A program made the position numbers and the translations under genes. Of a DNA stretch of 64,000 nt, positions 1-10,830 are shown in pieces. The DNA is taken from NCBI RefSeq assembly GCF_014356525.2, contig NC_052518.1:11242874-11306873 (forward strand), written 5' to 3'. The notes beneath the pieces are model-generated. The model was not told the origin of the DNA. It was given only the letters and a program-made list of their open reading frames with translations, and did not search any database. The DNA is from Nilaparvata lugens. Taxonomy: Eukaryota > Arthropoda > Insecta > Hemiptera > Delphacidae. Position 1 is the stretch's first letter, and every line of letters begins with the position of its first letter.

Positions 1-43
1 ATTCATTTATTTATTCTTTTATTTTATTTATTAGCGAGATTTA

Positions 44-1002
44 CGTTATAAAGTGTATATTGCGAATGTACAGTCGCTGATTCAATATGGTGTAGTGGCG
101 TGGGGCGGTGCCTCGGCCGCTGTACTTGAGCCTCTGGCTGTCACGCAAAGAGCGCTTATAAAAATTATTCTAAAGAAACCAGTCAGATATTCGTCAGACC
201 AGCTCTTTTCCGATTTCCAGGTCCTGTATATCCGCCAGCTTTACTTGAAATCCATCCTCACATTTATAAAAACAAAACTTATATCTTTACAAACTTACAA
301 TATGATTATCCAACCAGACACCGAATAAATTACGGATATAACTTTCGCAAATCAACCTTAACGTCACTGAACAGTAACCCCTTTCTACTTCCCCATTTGA
401 TTTATCGAAACCTCCCACAAACAATCATAGATGCAGAAGAACTTGGTGCTGCCGCCTACAAAAAGAGAGTAGGTTTTTGGCTCCGCTCAATCGGCCGGGT
501 GGCCGCCGCGGCGCTGCTGGAATCGCCATATAGGTGACACAAAGCAATTGGCACATATTCATCCACAAACCTCACTAGATTGTGATTTTGTGTTTCAAGC
601 CCTTCATGCCTCACCTGAGTTTCTTTTATTTATTATAATTATTATTATTTATATTCTGATTTTATATTCTACATTCTATTTAATGTTGTTGAATCGTTAG
701 TTCAGATAGCTCACCAGAAGATGAAGTTTTCTGAGTCGGGTACTTGTGCTGTGTGAATCGTCGTTGATACAGTTTGTATTTATACATTCATACAGGATTT
801 AACATATTTTTTATAGGCTAAACTTGAATTAATATAAGTTATTGATAGTAGTTTTTACACTCTTGTTACCTGTATAGATTGGGTACTCTTTCCCCGCGCA
901 CGGATCAGCAGTCCATGCGGGCAAATAATTATTCCATGACTATTCTATTTTATTTTGTACAGTGTTTTTTTTTACATTGGAATAAAGAAATTGAATTGAA
1001 TT
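44..1002 (+). mobile_element. 5'-truncated LINE: C-terminus of reverse transcriptase ORF2 plus 3' UTR
   Basis: Non-LTR retrotransposon remnant. The coding part runs from about 53 to a TGA at 535-537, with one frameshift near 295. Visible motifs are the thumb-region segment QYGVVAWGGAS, an LPHLIYRNLP block, and the C-terminal block YKKRVGFWL...LLESPYR. The 3' UTR runs to about 1000 and ends in a TTGAATTGAATT-type tail with AATAAA just before it. The catalytic palm is missing, so this is a dead 5' truncation. The same C-terminal block occurs at 29332-29412, so at least two copies of related families are in the window. The jockey/CR1 superfamily is likely; the exact clade is unresolved. Confidence 0.8.
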
Positions 1003-1159
1003 AAGTCAGTGAAAATGATGTGACTACAGAGTTGTCGATTTTCAAATTTCAACTGCTTATCTGATGCAATATTAATTGGTCGTTATTGTTAATAATAACC
1101 AATTACATTGCATTTGCCATGAAAGTAGGCTATATTTTTCAATGATTTAATAATAACAA

Positions 1160-1296
1160 TGGTCTAAAAACAATCTGGTAACGTTGCGAAGCTAGAAAAG
1201 GATACAGCCATCTGCTTTATCTAATGACAGACAAGGATAGCAAACCAATGTTGATCAGGTACTGACTTTATAACGTGATTCACACTTTAGTAGACA
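1160..1296. mobile_element. degenerate MITE end, same family as 43240-43626
   Basis: The stretch from AACGTTGCGAAGCTAG through ACAAGGATAGC to TTTATAACGTGATTCAC matches, with substitutions, the right half of the inverted-repeat element at 43240-43626. Only the right end is clear here. Non-coding. Confidence 0.5.
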
Positions 1297-1690
1297 CCTT
1301 CCATGTTTTTGTTTTTTTAAATCTTTGTTCTCATTGACATACCATTCTGAAAACTTGATATCAGTACTACAGAGTGATATTTGCTTTGATTTGCTGAATT
1401 AAAAACCATACTAAATATATTCTTATAAAACATTTCTCCTGAAATGATGGAGTATACAATAATTATTGTAAAACGTATTCTTTACAGTCATCAACTCTAT
1501 TAAGTTTTTTACATTGAATCTATTCCATCTTTAATATGAAAATGTTGCTCACCTTTGATCAATTTTAACTCGTGCATATTCAAATAAATATTTGAATTCA
1601 TGAATCATTCACCTTTGAGAAACCACTTAAATTCCACAAAATTCACTGCCTCAATCAATAAGAAAAATATTTAGGTATATCTATGGAAGG
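1297..1690. other. AT-rich non-coding stretch
   Basis: I see no coding potential and no clear repeat structure. It may be intergenic or an upstream intron of the KDM5-like gene. Confidence 0.5.
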
Positions 1691-1756
1691 ATATATTTTG
1701 TGGAGGAGCCATATGCGTAGGTTGAAGAAAAGCCTGCGTATGCTTCTTCATAGATT

Positions 1757-2230
1757 CTACCATATATGAAATTTATGCCCAATTTCTATTCTGAAGAATG
1801 TGTACTTCTCACTTGTGCATTCCAGACATTCATATGGCATTTCATATTGGGGATGTACATACATAACCCAGTTGAAACCACTAATGCACTTACAGAGGTC
1901 CGTTTCTTGAATCTTCAACAATTTGAGGATTCTTAACCTAAGATATACATATATAAAGTACTTATGCAATTTTATCGGGCTTGAGTAATACAGTAGATTT
2001 AGCTGAGCATGCGCCTCTTACTCGGAGGGCTGGTCAGGTTAGAGTGCCAACACCCAATTCTACTTTTTTTATAAAATCGTTTCTATTCTTAGAAGGAAAA
2101 TTCTGTAATAAACTGCCTTCATCCATTGTGCATAGTGGCTCACCACAGCTGTTCAAGCGTAATTTGAAGGTATTTCTGTTAAACCTATGTGAAGAAGATG
2201 TAGAAAGTGTGTTTAATATCATTGTTTAGT
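1757..2230 (+). mobile_element. LINE remnant: reverse transcriptase C-terminal region
   Basis: Two frames carry LINE C-terminal signatures. Around 1822-1900 reads HSYGISYWGCTYITQLKPL, the usual YGIxYWG segment after the RT thumb. From 1981 an 81-codon frame carries the NKLPSSI and FKRNLKVFLL pattern typical of the last 60 residues of jockey/CR1-type ORF2. Frameshifts and stops between them show decay. The catalytic core is absent. Confidence 0.65.
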
Positions 2231-2881
2231 TCGTCTATAGTTTTTAGCTTTGGATTTCTGATGTGAACTGATTGATGGTATCCAATATGACACATTTTTA
2301 ACAAATAGTGTAAAAATTGTTGATAATTCATGTTTATTGTTTCACAAACATTTATTGTTTTATAACAACAATTCAAATGTATTGTTTTTGTTGTGATTGG
2401 ATGTCATTTCTATACATATTTTTAGCTGGTATTGCAAAAATCCAGTGAATGTGTCATTTTTTTAAATTGGTAATGCACTGTTATCAAAAACATTTTTTGT
2501 GGATAATCCCATAGCTTCAAAGCTTTGCCTATGTGTAATTTAATTAGAAAGTTCAGTTGATATAAATTTTCAATAGTAACTATTTTCTCGACTATTTAAT
2601 TTGTGTATTGTATTTTTACAAAAATTGTATGATGATGAATTTTCTGATAAATGAATCATTATTTCATATTACTCCGGAAATGATGAAGTAAACAATTAGA
2701 GTAAAACGTATTCTTTATAATCATCAACTCTTCTTAGTTCTTTACATTGGATCAATTTCATCTTCAATATGATGAACTTTACTTGTAATCAATCTATTAT
2801 ATAACGATAATAAGCTTATAATCACCGTCAATTGATTTATCGTTGTAAATAATTTTATTTTCGAATACTTATTTTTTACAG
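2231..2881. other. AT-rich intron or intergenic sequence before the PHD exon
   Basis: No coding signal is seen. The end (ACTTATTTTTTACAG, to 2881) is a good splice acceptor for the PHD exon, so this is probably intronic and the JmjN/ARID part of the gene would lie to the left of the window. Confidence 0.5.
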
Positions 2882-2999
2882 GCATGCCAAAAATGTAAAA
2901 AATGCATTACCGGTAATCAAGTTTCACTGAAGTGCCCGTACTGCAAAAAATGCTACCATATAAAGTGCATCGTTCCAGAAATGAGTAAAGTTCCTAAAG
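2882..2999 (+). CDS. KDM5-like exon: PHD finger, first part
   Basis: Bounded by TTTTACAG and GGTAAAG. It encodes CQKC, then CPYC and CYHIKC, giving the C-x2-C ... C-x2-C ... H-x2-C ligands of a PHD finger, followed by VPEMSKVPKG, which parallels the VPPLxDVPKG segment of KDM5 PHD1. It exits in phase 1. In KDM5 proteins PHD1 binds the unmodified H3 tail. Confidence 0.75.
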
Positions 3000-4612
3000 G
3001 TAAAGTATTCATTATTAATTTATTCCTCCTTTATTCGAATTTTGAAATTTGAACATTTCAATCATAAGGATGTTCAAATGTTGATTCAAGATTGATCTTT
3101 ATCATCATTGATGTCAATGTTGAATTCCATAATTTTTATGTCAAACTAGTAATAATTTGACATAATTTTTATGTCAAACTAGTAATAAATAATTTGACAT
3201 AATTTTTATATCAAACTAGTAATCCAACAGTCATTATCTAATTTAATAGTCATAGTAAAATAGTCAATAATATACTGTAATAGATATTATAGATTCAGTT
3301 GATAAGGCTGCTGCAATAATTCTTAATTTATCCAAAGTTTTTGATTATGTAAACCATAAAACATTATTAGGAATTTTACAAAACTGTACCGTAGGTGTTT
3401 TTAAGTGGGTTAGAACTAGAATCGTTTGAATTGTATCTTATAGATAAAAACCAATGTGTTGAACTTAATTGAGTGAATGGGAATGAAATAGTAAAAATTG
3501 AATCTGAAAAATTAAAGGTCCAGGCCTCAATGTTCAATTTTAGATATCTTATTGTTTCTGTTATATGTGAATCAATTACCAAAATAATTAGAATATCATG
3601 ATAGATCTTTGCTGATGACACTTCGCTTATCTTGAACAATTCTTTATAAAATAGTTTAGAAATTAATGCTTTTACTGGATCCCAGTCAATTTTCAAATCC
3701 TGAATCAGAGACAATTAACAATAAATAGTAAAAAATGTAAATTCCTACAATTGAAAAGCAAATATAATTCAATAGAGGATAGAGCAATAGACGTGTTTTT
3801 AGATGAAAATGAATTGAAAGAAGAGATAGTAGCGTTCTTGGGAGTTGTATTGAACAGGAAATTAACATGGCATCCTTACATTGAGAAGATATGTAATAAC
3901 ATATTCATCTGGGATATTTGTCTTGTGGCAGCTTGCTTGGTTGAATGACAAAAATACTGTTAGCTGCTTATCATGGTCTTATACTATCACATATTAGGTA
4001 TGCCATTTTGGTATGGGGTAATTCATCTAAAAAATATTTGGACAGTGTCAAAAGAAGGCACTCCGGTTTACAGAGAAAGTGGATAGGTTAGATTCTTGTA
4101 GGCCTTTATTTAAAAAACTTTGCTTTTCAACTGTACCATCATTTTATTTATATGAAGTTTTAATGTATGTGAAAACGAGTGGTGTGACCCAAACTTCAAA
4201 TATACATGAGTACAATACCCGAAACAGAGCAGATTATCATATAATGACTCACAATAGTAAGTAATTTGAGCATAAACCAGATTATATTGGAAGGAAATTT
4301 GAAGATCTTGAAAGAACATTTGAAAAAATATTTAGTTGATAGAGTACTTTATAGTGTACAAGAGATCCTTTCAACCAAAGACTAGGTTTGATTTACTTAA
4401 TGTTGAATTATGTAAACTTAGGTTTGGTTACTGCATGTAAAATTTTTAACCTGACTTGTCTTATACTCCATAACTGGAGTCCTTATGACGTAATCGTTAT
4501 AAAAATAATAATTATAATTCTTGTAATGACAAATTAAATGCTCTATGTATAGCATTTGAAATACCTCTAAGCTTGCAGTTAATTGAATTTTAATTGTTTG
4601 ATCTTATTATAG
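3000..4612 (+). mobile_element. intron holding a decayed LINE (about 3290-4330)
   Basis: An old LINE in sense orientation inside the intron. Recognisable RT pieces in order: LSKVFDYVNHKTLLGIL at about 3328-3380 (finger/palm motif A), FADDTSLIL at about 3608 (catalytic YxDD-type motif), FLGVVLNRKLTWHPYIEKIC at about 3836, HIRYAILVWGNSS at about 3990, and HEYNTRNRADYHI at about 4200. Many stops and frameshifts lie between them. Both ends of the intron (3000-3285 and 4330-4612) are AT-rich with nothing recognised apart from short direct repeats of TAATTTGACATAATTTTTAT around 3150-3215. Confidence 0.75.
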
Positions 4613-4757
4613 GAATTGTACTCGATGCATTGCAGAGGAACTGAAACATACCAAATATACGTATAAAAAACCAAATGGTGTGAACTGTTACAATATAGAA
4701 AACTTCCATGAAATGGCTAGAAACGCCAAGAGAACGTTCCTGAACCTAAACAAAGAA
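4613..4757 (+). CDS. KDM5-like exon: end of PHD finger and linker
   Basis: Reads NCTRCIAEELKH and then FHEMARNAKRTF. CTRC supplies the last PHD zinc pair, and the rest parallels the KDM5 linker (F-x-EMA-x-x-FK). It exits cleanly in phase 0 at GAA|GTAAGT. Entry needs one base more than the previous exon supplies, so the junction is one base short. A micro-exon, a true frameshift or an assembly indel are all possible. Confidence 0.7.
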
Positions 4758-5228
4758 GTAAGTTATCAAACTTCAAAGTTAAAATTGTTTGGTTCTTTTC
4801 TGTTGATAGTTTCCAGTTATAATATACTCATTTAATCATTCTCTTTTATTACTTTTCTAGTATTTATATATAATTTTTTTCTGTAATAATCTTTAATAAT
4901 GTATTTCCTGTATTCATGAGTGCGTTTGGGCTGTTATGCCTGTTGCACTCCTAGATTTTTGTAAGAATAAATAAATATTTTCAATCGTATTGTCTACAAT
5001 CCGAACTCTTTGCACTGGTTCTTACTTTTGTGTACTTTTGCCCAGTTTCAAGATTTTATGATCCAACAAGATTCAATTTTTGTCAATTTTGAAAACCGAA
5101 CTCACAAATGAGATTGGAGTGAATACAGTAAAGTCATTCAAGTTGACTCAGTGCTCATGGATCAATAGTTAATGTTTTAGAAATTTGTAAATGTATTGTT
5201 CCGATTCCCAATTGTGATTCATTTGCAG

Positions 5229-5378
5229 GAGAATCCTACATTAGAAACGGTCGAGCAGTTTTGGAAAATTGTTGGTGAAAAAAATACAACGGTTGACACG
5301 GTGGTCGAGTATGGAGCCGAGTATCAAAGCATTGGCTCACCCTCACACATCGCTGCTCGAATGCACATCACACGTTTG
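5229..5378 (+). CDS. KDM5-like exon: linker before JmjC
   Basis: Acceptor TTTGCAG. The frame begins ENPTLETVEQFWKIVGEK and continues to VVEYGAEYQSIGS, matching the KDM5 pattern PTExVExEFWRxV ... VEYGAD. I placed the donor at TTG|GTCAGT because it gives the phase 0 exit needed by the next exon. The open frame itself runs on to a TAA at 5412-5414. Confidence 0.65.
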
Positions 5379-5583
5379 GTCAGTCCATTGCAACGCTACT
5401 TCTCCTCTTTGTAAAGTGTTGTATGTGGCGAATCATATGATTGCCACCGCCACCTGTGATGTTGTCAACTGGCAAAGTTTGTTTATAAATTGTATCAGTT
5501 TATTTCAATATTTATCAATAGTTCAATTTGTCATTCAACATTAAAATCAATTCACCATTCATTTAGTTTCATTTATTCAATTT

Positions 5584-6407
5584 AAACATAGGAATCATCA
5601 AATCAAATTGAATTCCTATATTGGTGACCCCGACGTGATTGAGAAGCAGATAATTCAGCGACTTGCTTTTGTAAGTCGGCAATCGCCTTAAGTAACTCAT
5701 TCTCCGTACATTTTCCATGAAATGCTGCATTGACTGAAAAATTAGATGTGTATGGTATAATCTCACTAACCTTGTCAGCCAGTTCGGCTTGTTTGTCAAG
5801 CGCCAACTCCGGTTGCGATGCGAGAATAGTTTGAACATTTGGCGGAAGGCGAGGAAGCCATAATTGACGCAACAAATTGTCTTGTATGCCGGTCGCATTC
5901 GCCAGAGAGCGGAGATGGCGAAGAAACTGTGACGGTTTGCGGTCGCCGAGCTCCTCCGTACTGATGAGCTGTCGAATGCGTTGTTCCTCGGACGCGGATA
6001 AACGTTCAATAATCTTGTCGCGCAAGAACGTGTATGGGTTGAGCGGAGGAGGGTTCGCAATAACGTCCTCAACTTCGGCTGCCGTGCGTTGATCCAATTG
6101 AGAAACAACATGATGGAATTTGGTTACCTCATTTACGATGTTGGCCAGTGTGAACTGGGATTCTGCCTGAAGGAACCATAAACGAGGTTTGTCCAACCAA
6201 AATGGTGGCAACTTTATAGATACCCGATGAACTTCGTGGTTTTGAATGGGCTGCTGCAACTGTGCATCACGTTCACGCAGATCCGCAATCTGTTCATCAA
6301 TCATGACTCAAATACTCACGCAAAATATTTGTGAAAATTTCTTGTTTTTCAATCACGTCGGGGTCACCAATATAGGAATTTAATTTGATTTGATGATTCC
6401 TATGTTT
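5584..6407 (-). mobile_element. LTR-retrotransposon gag flanked by inverted LTR-end/primer-binding-site copies
   Basis: A roughly 820-bp insert in a KDM5-like intron. Arms at 5584-5642 and 6345-6407 are near-perfect inverted repeats of about 60 bp. Each arm contains a likely LTR terminus followed by TGGTGACCCCGACGTGAT, the complement of the 3' end of animal tRNA-Trp, i.e. a retrotransposon primer-binding site. Between them lies one minus-strand gag ORF. No protease, RT or integrase is present, and I see no clear target duplication. A normal LTR element has direct repeats and one primer site, so this arrangement is rearranged. Confidence 0.7.
5603..6304 (-). CDS. retrotransposon Gag-like ORF (233 codons), C-terminally truncated
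   Basis: Begins at an ATG 48 bases inside the right-hand inverted arm. The motifs PPFWLDKPRLWFLQAESQF, TKFHHVVSQLD, IIERLSASEEQRIRQLI and EELGDRKPSQFLRHLRSLA form the conserved capsid-type block of arthropod Gypsy-like Gag proteins. The last residues (RRGHQYRNSI) are read from the inverted primer site, so the natural C-terminus (zinc knuckle) has been replaced. The ORF has no internal stop, which suggests either a recent event or selection. Confidence 0.75.
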   Translation of the reverse strand: MIDEQIADLRERDAQLQQPIQNHEVHRVSIKLPPFWLDKPRLWFLQAESQFTLANIVNEVTKFHHVVSQLDQRTAAEVEDVIANPPPLNPYTFLRDKIIERLSASEEQRIRQLISTEELGDRKPSQFLRHLRSLANATGIQDNLLRQLWLPRLPPNVQTILASQPELALDKQAELADKVSEIIPYTSNFSVNAAFHGKCTENELLKAIADLQKQVAELSASQSRRGHQYRNSI

Positions 6408-6419
6408 ATCGCGAAGCAC

Positions 6420-6948
6420 GTGCTTCCAATAAATTTCTGCTCTTATGGGCATGATTCAGGCACGGGATGTAACTTATCATGATCATACTAATTGTATATT
6501 TACAGAAATATCTGATTAGGGCAGTCTTGAATAAGTCAAGACTGTACCCTAGTAGACATTTGATGTAGCGGAACCTAGGCATACTTATGTTGTTGAAGCT
6601 ATCTTGTACCTTAATAAAAAATTCCAACTGCTTGACACCAGAAGAACACCTTACCTTACCTGTCCAGCAATGACAAATTCATTCAATGTTAACTTGATGA
6701 AACTATCTGTCTGTAGACACCAGTTCACATATTATTCAGATCTATTTTCTAACGAAATTCCGCTCAATTTCTTCAGAAAATAAGCCACAAAAACTCTTGA
6801 AGGAAATAGCTGAACAGCACAGACTAGACAGCACATCTATTTCTCACTACGACACTACCAGAAGTTTAATTATCATTATAACATATTTAATTAATAAGTT
6901 TAATTATTAAGTTTGTAGTGTTAATTTTGATGTTGCGGAACTTTTCCA
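6420..6948. other. intronic sequence, nothing recognised
   Basis: AT-rich. There is a 73-codon minus-strand open frame at 6406-6627 without recognisable motifs, which I do not consider a gene. Confidence 0.5.
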
Positions 6949-7103
6949 TAATTGAATAGACTTAGAATCTTTCTACTTCCTGTAACTATACTGTAACTTA
7001 GAGCTGATGATGTGTGAGCACACACGAAAGCATGCTCCTGTAAAATATTAATTTTTATTTAATTAAAGTGGATTTTTGACAACGTTCTAAGTCTATTCAA
7101 TTA
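6949..7103 (+). mobile_element. 155-bp element with perfect 19-bp terminal inverted repeats
   Basis: TAATTGAATAGACTTAGAA at 6949-6967 is exactly repeated in inverse at 7085-7103. The interior holds a stem-loop with a hammerhead-ribozyme-like core. There is no ORF. It could be a MITE, or a short non-autonomous retroelement such as a Penelope terminal repeat or a retrozyme-like sequence. Confidence 0.7.
6997..7044 (+). ncRNA. hammerhead-ribozyme-like motif (candidate, minimal type I)
   Basis: CTGATGA at 7004-7010 is followed by T, stem II GTGTG/CACAC with loop AGCA, then GAAA at 7026-7029. A 3-bp helix III follows (AGC, loop AT, GCT at 7029-7036), then the expected cleavage nucleotide C at 7037. 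Helix I can form between 6998-7003 and 7038-7043 with 5 of 6 pairs (one G-G mismatch). All conserved core positions of the hammerhead are present, but an extra T separates the core from stem II. Very short helix III is known in Penelope-like and retrozyme hammerheads. This was found by eye only. Confidence 0.4.
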
Positions 7104-7711
7104 GTTTAATTATTATTATTATAACAACCACGATTGTTCTTAATCAATTTTAGTATTGACTTGATTTGTCTTCGCGAATGTACAAGTTTTATTTTTAGTT
7201 TTGAACTCGCAGCAGGCGCTGTGCCGATACGAATTAATTTATTTTTATTCTATTGTGAAAAACTTATTTGATTTAAAATACTGTAACTTCTTATTTTGAA
7301 ATTTTATTTTTGCAAATAAATTACTATTTGATAAAGGAATAGAATACCATCAGCTCTTATGGAAATGTTCACAGGCTGCGAATGTGTGAACTCCTTCAAT
7401 GGTATCCTCTTTCTGTCCTCTTTCTGCGTTATGAATGTATTTGAAGATATCAAAGATGCTATTTTAGTTTCAGTGCTTTCAACTGATTTAGCTGATCTCG
7501 ATTTTCGACTGAAAAATAGTTGAGTTGCTTTTGGTTAAGTTAGCGAAGCAAATGGTTCGACAATGCATTTCACTTCCTCGACAGTACAATATTTGACAAG
7601 TTTTTTTTTTTTACTAAGGTTGTGTTTCAGTTTATAATTATTGTTTCACAGACTTGGTAGATTCAATTCATTGGTTGAATGAAAAGCATTGATGTTATTT
7701 TTTAAGAAATG
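7104..7711. other. intronic sequence, nothing recognised
   Basis: AT-rich intron of the KDM5-like gene with no coding or repeat signal I can support. Confidence 0.5.
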
Positions 7712-7863
7712 TGTTTCGGGTGGACACGTTAAGCTGTCGGTCCCGGCTGCCCTAAAAGTAGTCGTTAGGTCATGTAAGAGGCCCTGAAATTGATCAGTTG
7801 CGACCTGAAAACTCTGACACCAGACCTGAGCCAGCCAGGTCACTCGATATTATTATTATTATT
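7712..7863 (+). mobile_element. RTE-type LINE 3' end with (ATT)n tail
   Basis: The stretch with GTTAAGCTGTCGGTCCCGGC, the block up to GAGCCAGCCAGGTCACTCG and the terminal ATTATTATTATT run is the conserved 3' UTR of arthropod RTE/BovB-like LINEs and the SINEs that borrow it. Only the tail is present. Family recognition is from memory of this conserved segment. Confidence 0.6.
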
Positions 7864-8157
7864 CTTTTAAGAAATTATAACAGTTTGAAGTTAATCTGAT
7901 TAGTATAGTGAGGTTGGTGAGAGACATGGTAGGTGAGTATTAGTGTAGTATTTATTCTTCCAATGAACTGAACTAGAGATCGCCAGGTATTTGTATGCGC
8001 TTTTATATTTGTATCCACTGTTGGTAATAGTTTTTATTTATCACTGAATTCTTAATTTTCAATGACCGAATCATTATTATTCTATAGAGTTCAGACTAAA
8101 TAGCATTTTAAACCGTATATATTAATTAATGCTTTTATATTTTGTTTGTGTTTTCAG

Positions 8158-8351
8158 CCGGATGAAGTGCTCGGTAGATACTTAGACGGTAGATATCCGT
8201 GGTGTTTGGATAACTTCGTAGATAGCTCTGTCTCTGCACTGACCTATCAATACCTCAGCTATCAGGCATGGATGTGTGTTGGTATGATTTTCTCGACATT
8301 TGGTTGGCATAATGAGCCTCACTGGAGCTACTGTGTCGACCACTTACACTT
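8158..8351 (+). CDS. KDM5-like exon: JmjC domain, first part (HxE iron ligands)
   Basis: Acceptor TTTTCAG, donor CACTT|GTAAGT, phase 0 in and 2 out. It encodes the JmjC strand MCVGMIFSTFGWHNEPHWSY, parallel to KDM5 VGMCFSSFCWHNEDHWSY. The first two iron ligands (His and Glu of HNE) are intact. The next residues read SYCVDHLH where KDM5 has SYSINYLH, so a 2-oxoglutarate-contacting Ser and Asn (S491 and N493 in human KDM5A, from memory) are Cys and Asp here. Confidence 0.85.
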
Positions 8352-9433
8352 GTAAGTACTACTTCAATCGATATTACTCAAAACAAATCTGTTTCTACAC
8401 AATACACAAAGTGGCACAGGGCAACGGGAAATACACAGCAATGCAATAGTTCGCCGCACTTGAAATTGTGCACGATTGATGTGGCATGGACCATTGGCTT
8501 TGAAATGGTGAGGAACGTGCAATAAGAGTGAGATTATTTTACTAAAATAGTGGTATAACTGCCTAACAAAGAATATTTTGACAGCATTACCACATTATTT
8601 GATGTGATGAACGTATTCCTGCGGGGATACCTTGAAGTCACGGTGCACTATATGTTGTGATATTATGTCATGTGATTAAGAGAATCAAGCATTGGCACTG
8701 CTGTAAGCTGTATGGGTGTGTGCTGTTTTGCAACTGAATAAACTTGGACAGTGATCCTGAATCACACTATACCTGTTAATATGTAAAAGTAAACACCATT
8801 AATCATTATTGAGTTTACAAATAAAAATATAACACCGTAAGCGTTCCTAAACAAGACATGAACTAAAGAAACATTTAAATCACTGCCATTCCCCAAGATT
8901 TGTACACTGCCATTACAGAGTTTCCATAAAGAGGTCCTTTTCAACATTTTGATTGCAGAAACATAAATTATATTATTGATACATGCCATTAGTAATTGCA
9001 ACTTTTAAGATTTTTTCGTGCAATTGGCATTATTTCAAAATGCCCAGTTTGCCTGCGCCACCGTGTTCTTATGTATGATATTGTAATAGTATAAAACACA
9101 TGATTAGTTAGAAGGTACCTATTATACTAGCCCGTTTCAAACATTATCCTATAACAACCAAATTAAGGTGTATGGCAGATGGATAGTAAATCTGATTTTA
9201 TTTCCAATTTCTTTTACAGTATTTGGGTATTAAATGTTTTTCAAACCAAAATTCCAATACGAACCTGGTAAGAACTGTTGGTACCTGTCTGCTTTAGCTT
9301 AATGCGAGGCTGGACATGAATCAGAAAAATGCTTTTTAGTTGGGTTGAAGTTTTATTATTCATTTGTAACTGATTGTTACTGATTCTTCACAATTTTTTG
9401 TCATCAATTCAATTTTATTCTATGTTGATTCAG
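8352..9433. other. intron, nothing recognised
   Basis: AT-rich sequence. A GTGGCACAG word near 8410 recurs at about 21803 and 33172 and may mark a dispersed repeat, but no borders are visible. Confidence 0.45.
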
Positions 9434-9588
9434 TGGTAATTCTAAAACGTGGTACGCTGTTCCTGGCCAGTATGCTGAGAAATTCGAAGAAACTATGAAA
9501 GAGCTGGCGCCAGAGCTATTCGAAGATCAACCGGACACTCTGCTACTTCACGACTCTCTTGTCAACCCAAACGCCTTGATGGAAAAAG
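9434..9588 (+). CDS. KDM5-like exon: JmjC domain, middle
   Basis: It encodes GNSKTWYAVPGQYAEKF, then LAPELFEDQPDTL and LVNPNALMEK. These match KDM5 GEPKTWYGVPG ... LAPELFxxQPDLL ... MNPNxLMxxG. The 2-oxoglutarate-binding Lys and Trp of KTW are kept. It enters in phase 2 and leaves in phase 1, both agreeing with neighbouring exons. Confidence 0.85.
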
Positions 9589-9885
9589 GTAGCTATAGGA
9601 TATTTAAAATACACTGCTCACTGTTCTTTGAACCTCATCTAGTGTTTCCAGTTTATGAATTAATGCAATTGAAACGAAACAATTTGCCAAGACTCATCAA
9701 CTTTTCGTATCGGGTCTAGCCTAATTCATTTTCTGGACCTATCTGTGATATTACACACTTCTCACATCTCTTCCTAATACCATAATCAATGCTTTCTCAA
9801 TTAATTAGTATTGTGTTGTAGGTAATTTAAATTGAAATTTTTTTCAAATAATGTGTCCTTGCTATTTCTAGTGTAAAATTGTGTG

Positions 9886-10052
9886 AATAGAACCCCATTA
9901 CACAGTCATAGATATGATCATTTATGTGGTTTTAGATTATTGACAAACTTTCATCAAAGATTTGACTTCCTATTATTTGACAGCGTATTAGATGACTATT
10001 AACGGTCCTATTTATGGCCAGATTAAGAATATGACTGTGTAACGGGATCCAT
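9886..10052. mobile_element. small MITE with ACACAGTCATA-type inverted ends
   Basis: ACCCCATTACACAGTCATA near 9891 is inverted as TATGACTGTGTAACGGGAT near 10030. A solitary copy of the same end, TATGACTGTGTAATGAGACC, lies at about 11454. No ORF. Confidence 0.5.
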
Positions 10053-10307
10053 AGCCTTACTTCAAATCGTAATAGAATATTAGGTACTTAATGGGGAATA
10101 ATGGGGAGATAACCTCTTTCCACCTTCACCTTCACTTCCTTAATCGATTTGATAAATGTTTAATAATTCTGAATTGTGTATTGTATACTGCTTTATAAAC
10201 TTTAAAACTAGTTCGAAAAATATTTGGATACTACGGTATATCTTTATTTTCTGAATTGTTATTGTCAATTTATCATTTCATTGAATCTTGAATATATTTA
10301 CTTATAA

Positions 10308-10571
<264 letters not shown>

Positions 10572-10639
10572 TGAAAATCTCTAAAAACAGCACACGGTGC
10601 AACTTTAACAATCTCAATGCTCAGCTTTTATAAGAATTT

Positions 10640-10750
10640 CTGACAGAGCAGAAAAAAACCATTGGTTCTTATGTAAGTTTTTACACATTGGAAGAATTAA
10701 AATGTATGAACATCACCATAAGAATCAATGGTTTTGGTTTTCTGCCTCAT
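10640..10750. repeat. short foldback repeat
   Basis: GCAGAAAAAAACCATTGGTT near 10648 is inverted as AATCAATGGTTTTGGTTTTC near 10722, separated by about 55 bp. It is non-coding and probably a MITE core. Confidence 0.5.
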
Positions 10751-10830
10751 TGGAAAGTAGGGCTTATAGCTGAAAAAAATGGTATTAAATAGCAGCCAAA
10801 ACGAAATGTTTGCAGGGATTTTTATTAGTA

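Noticed and set aside
5269..5544. 91-codon ORF overlapping the KDM5-like linker exon
   Set aside because: The alternative frame lacks KDM5 similarity; the other frame carries the conserved VExFWxxV ... VEYGA block.
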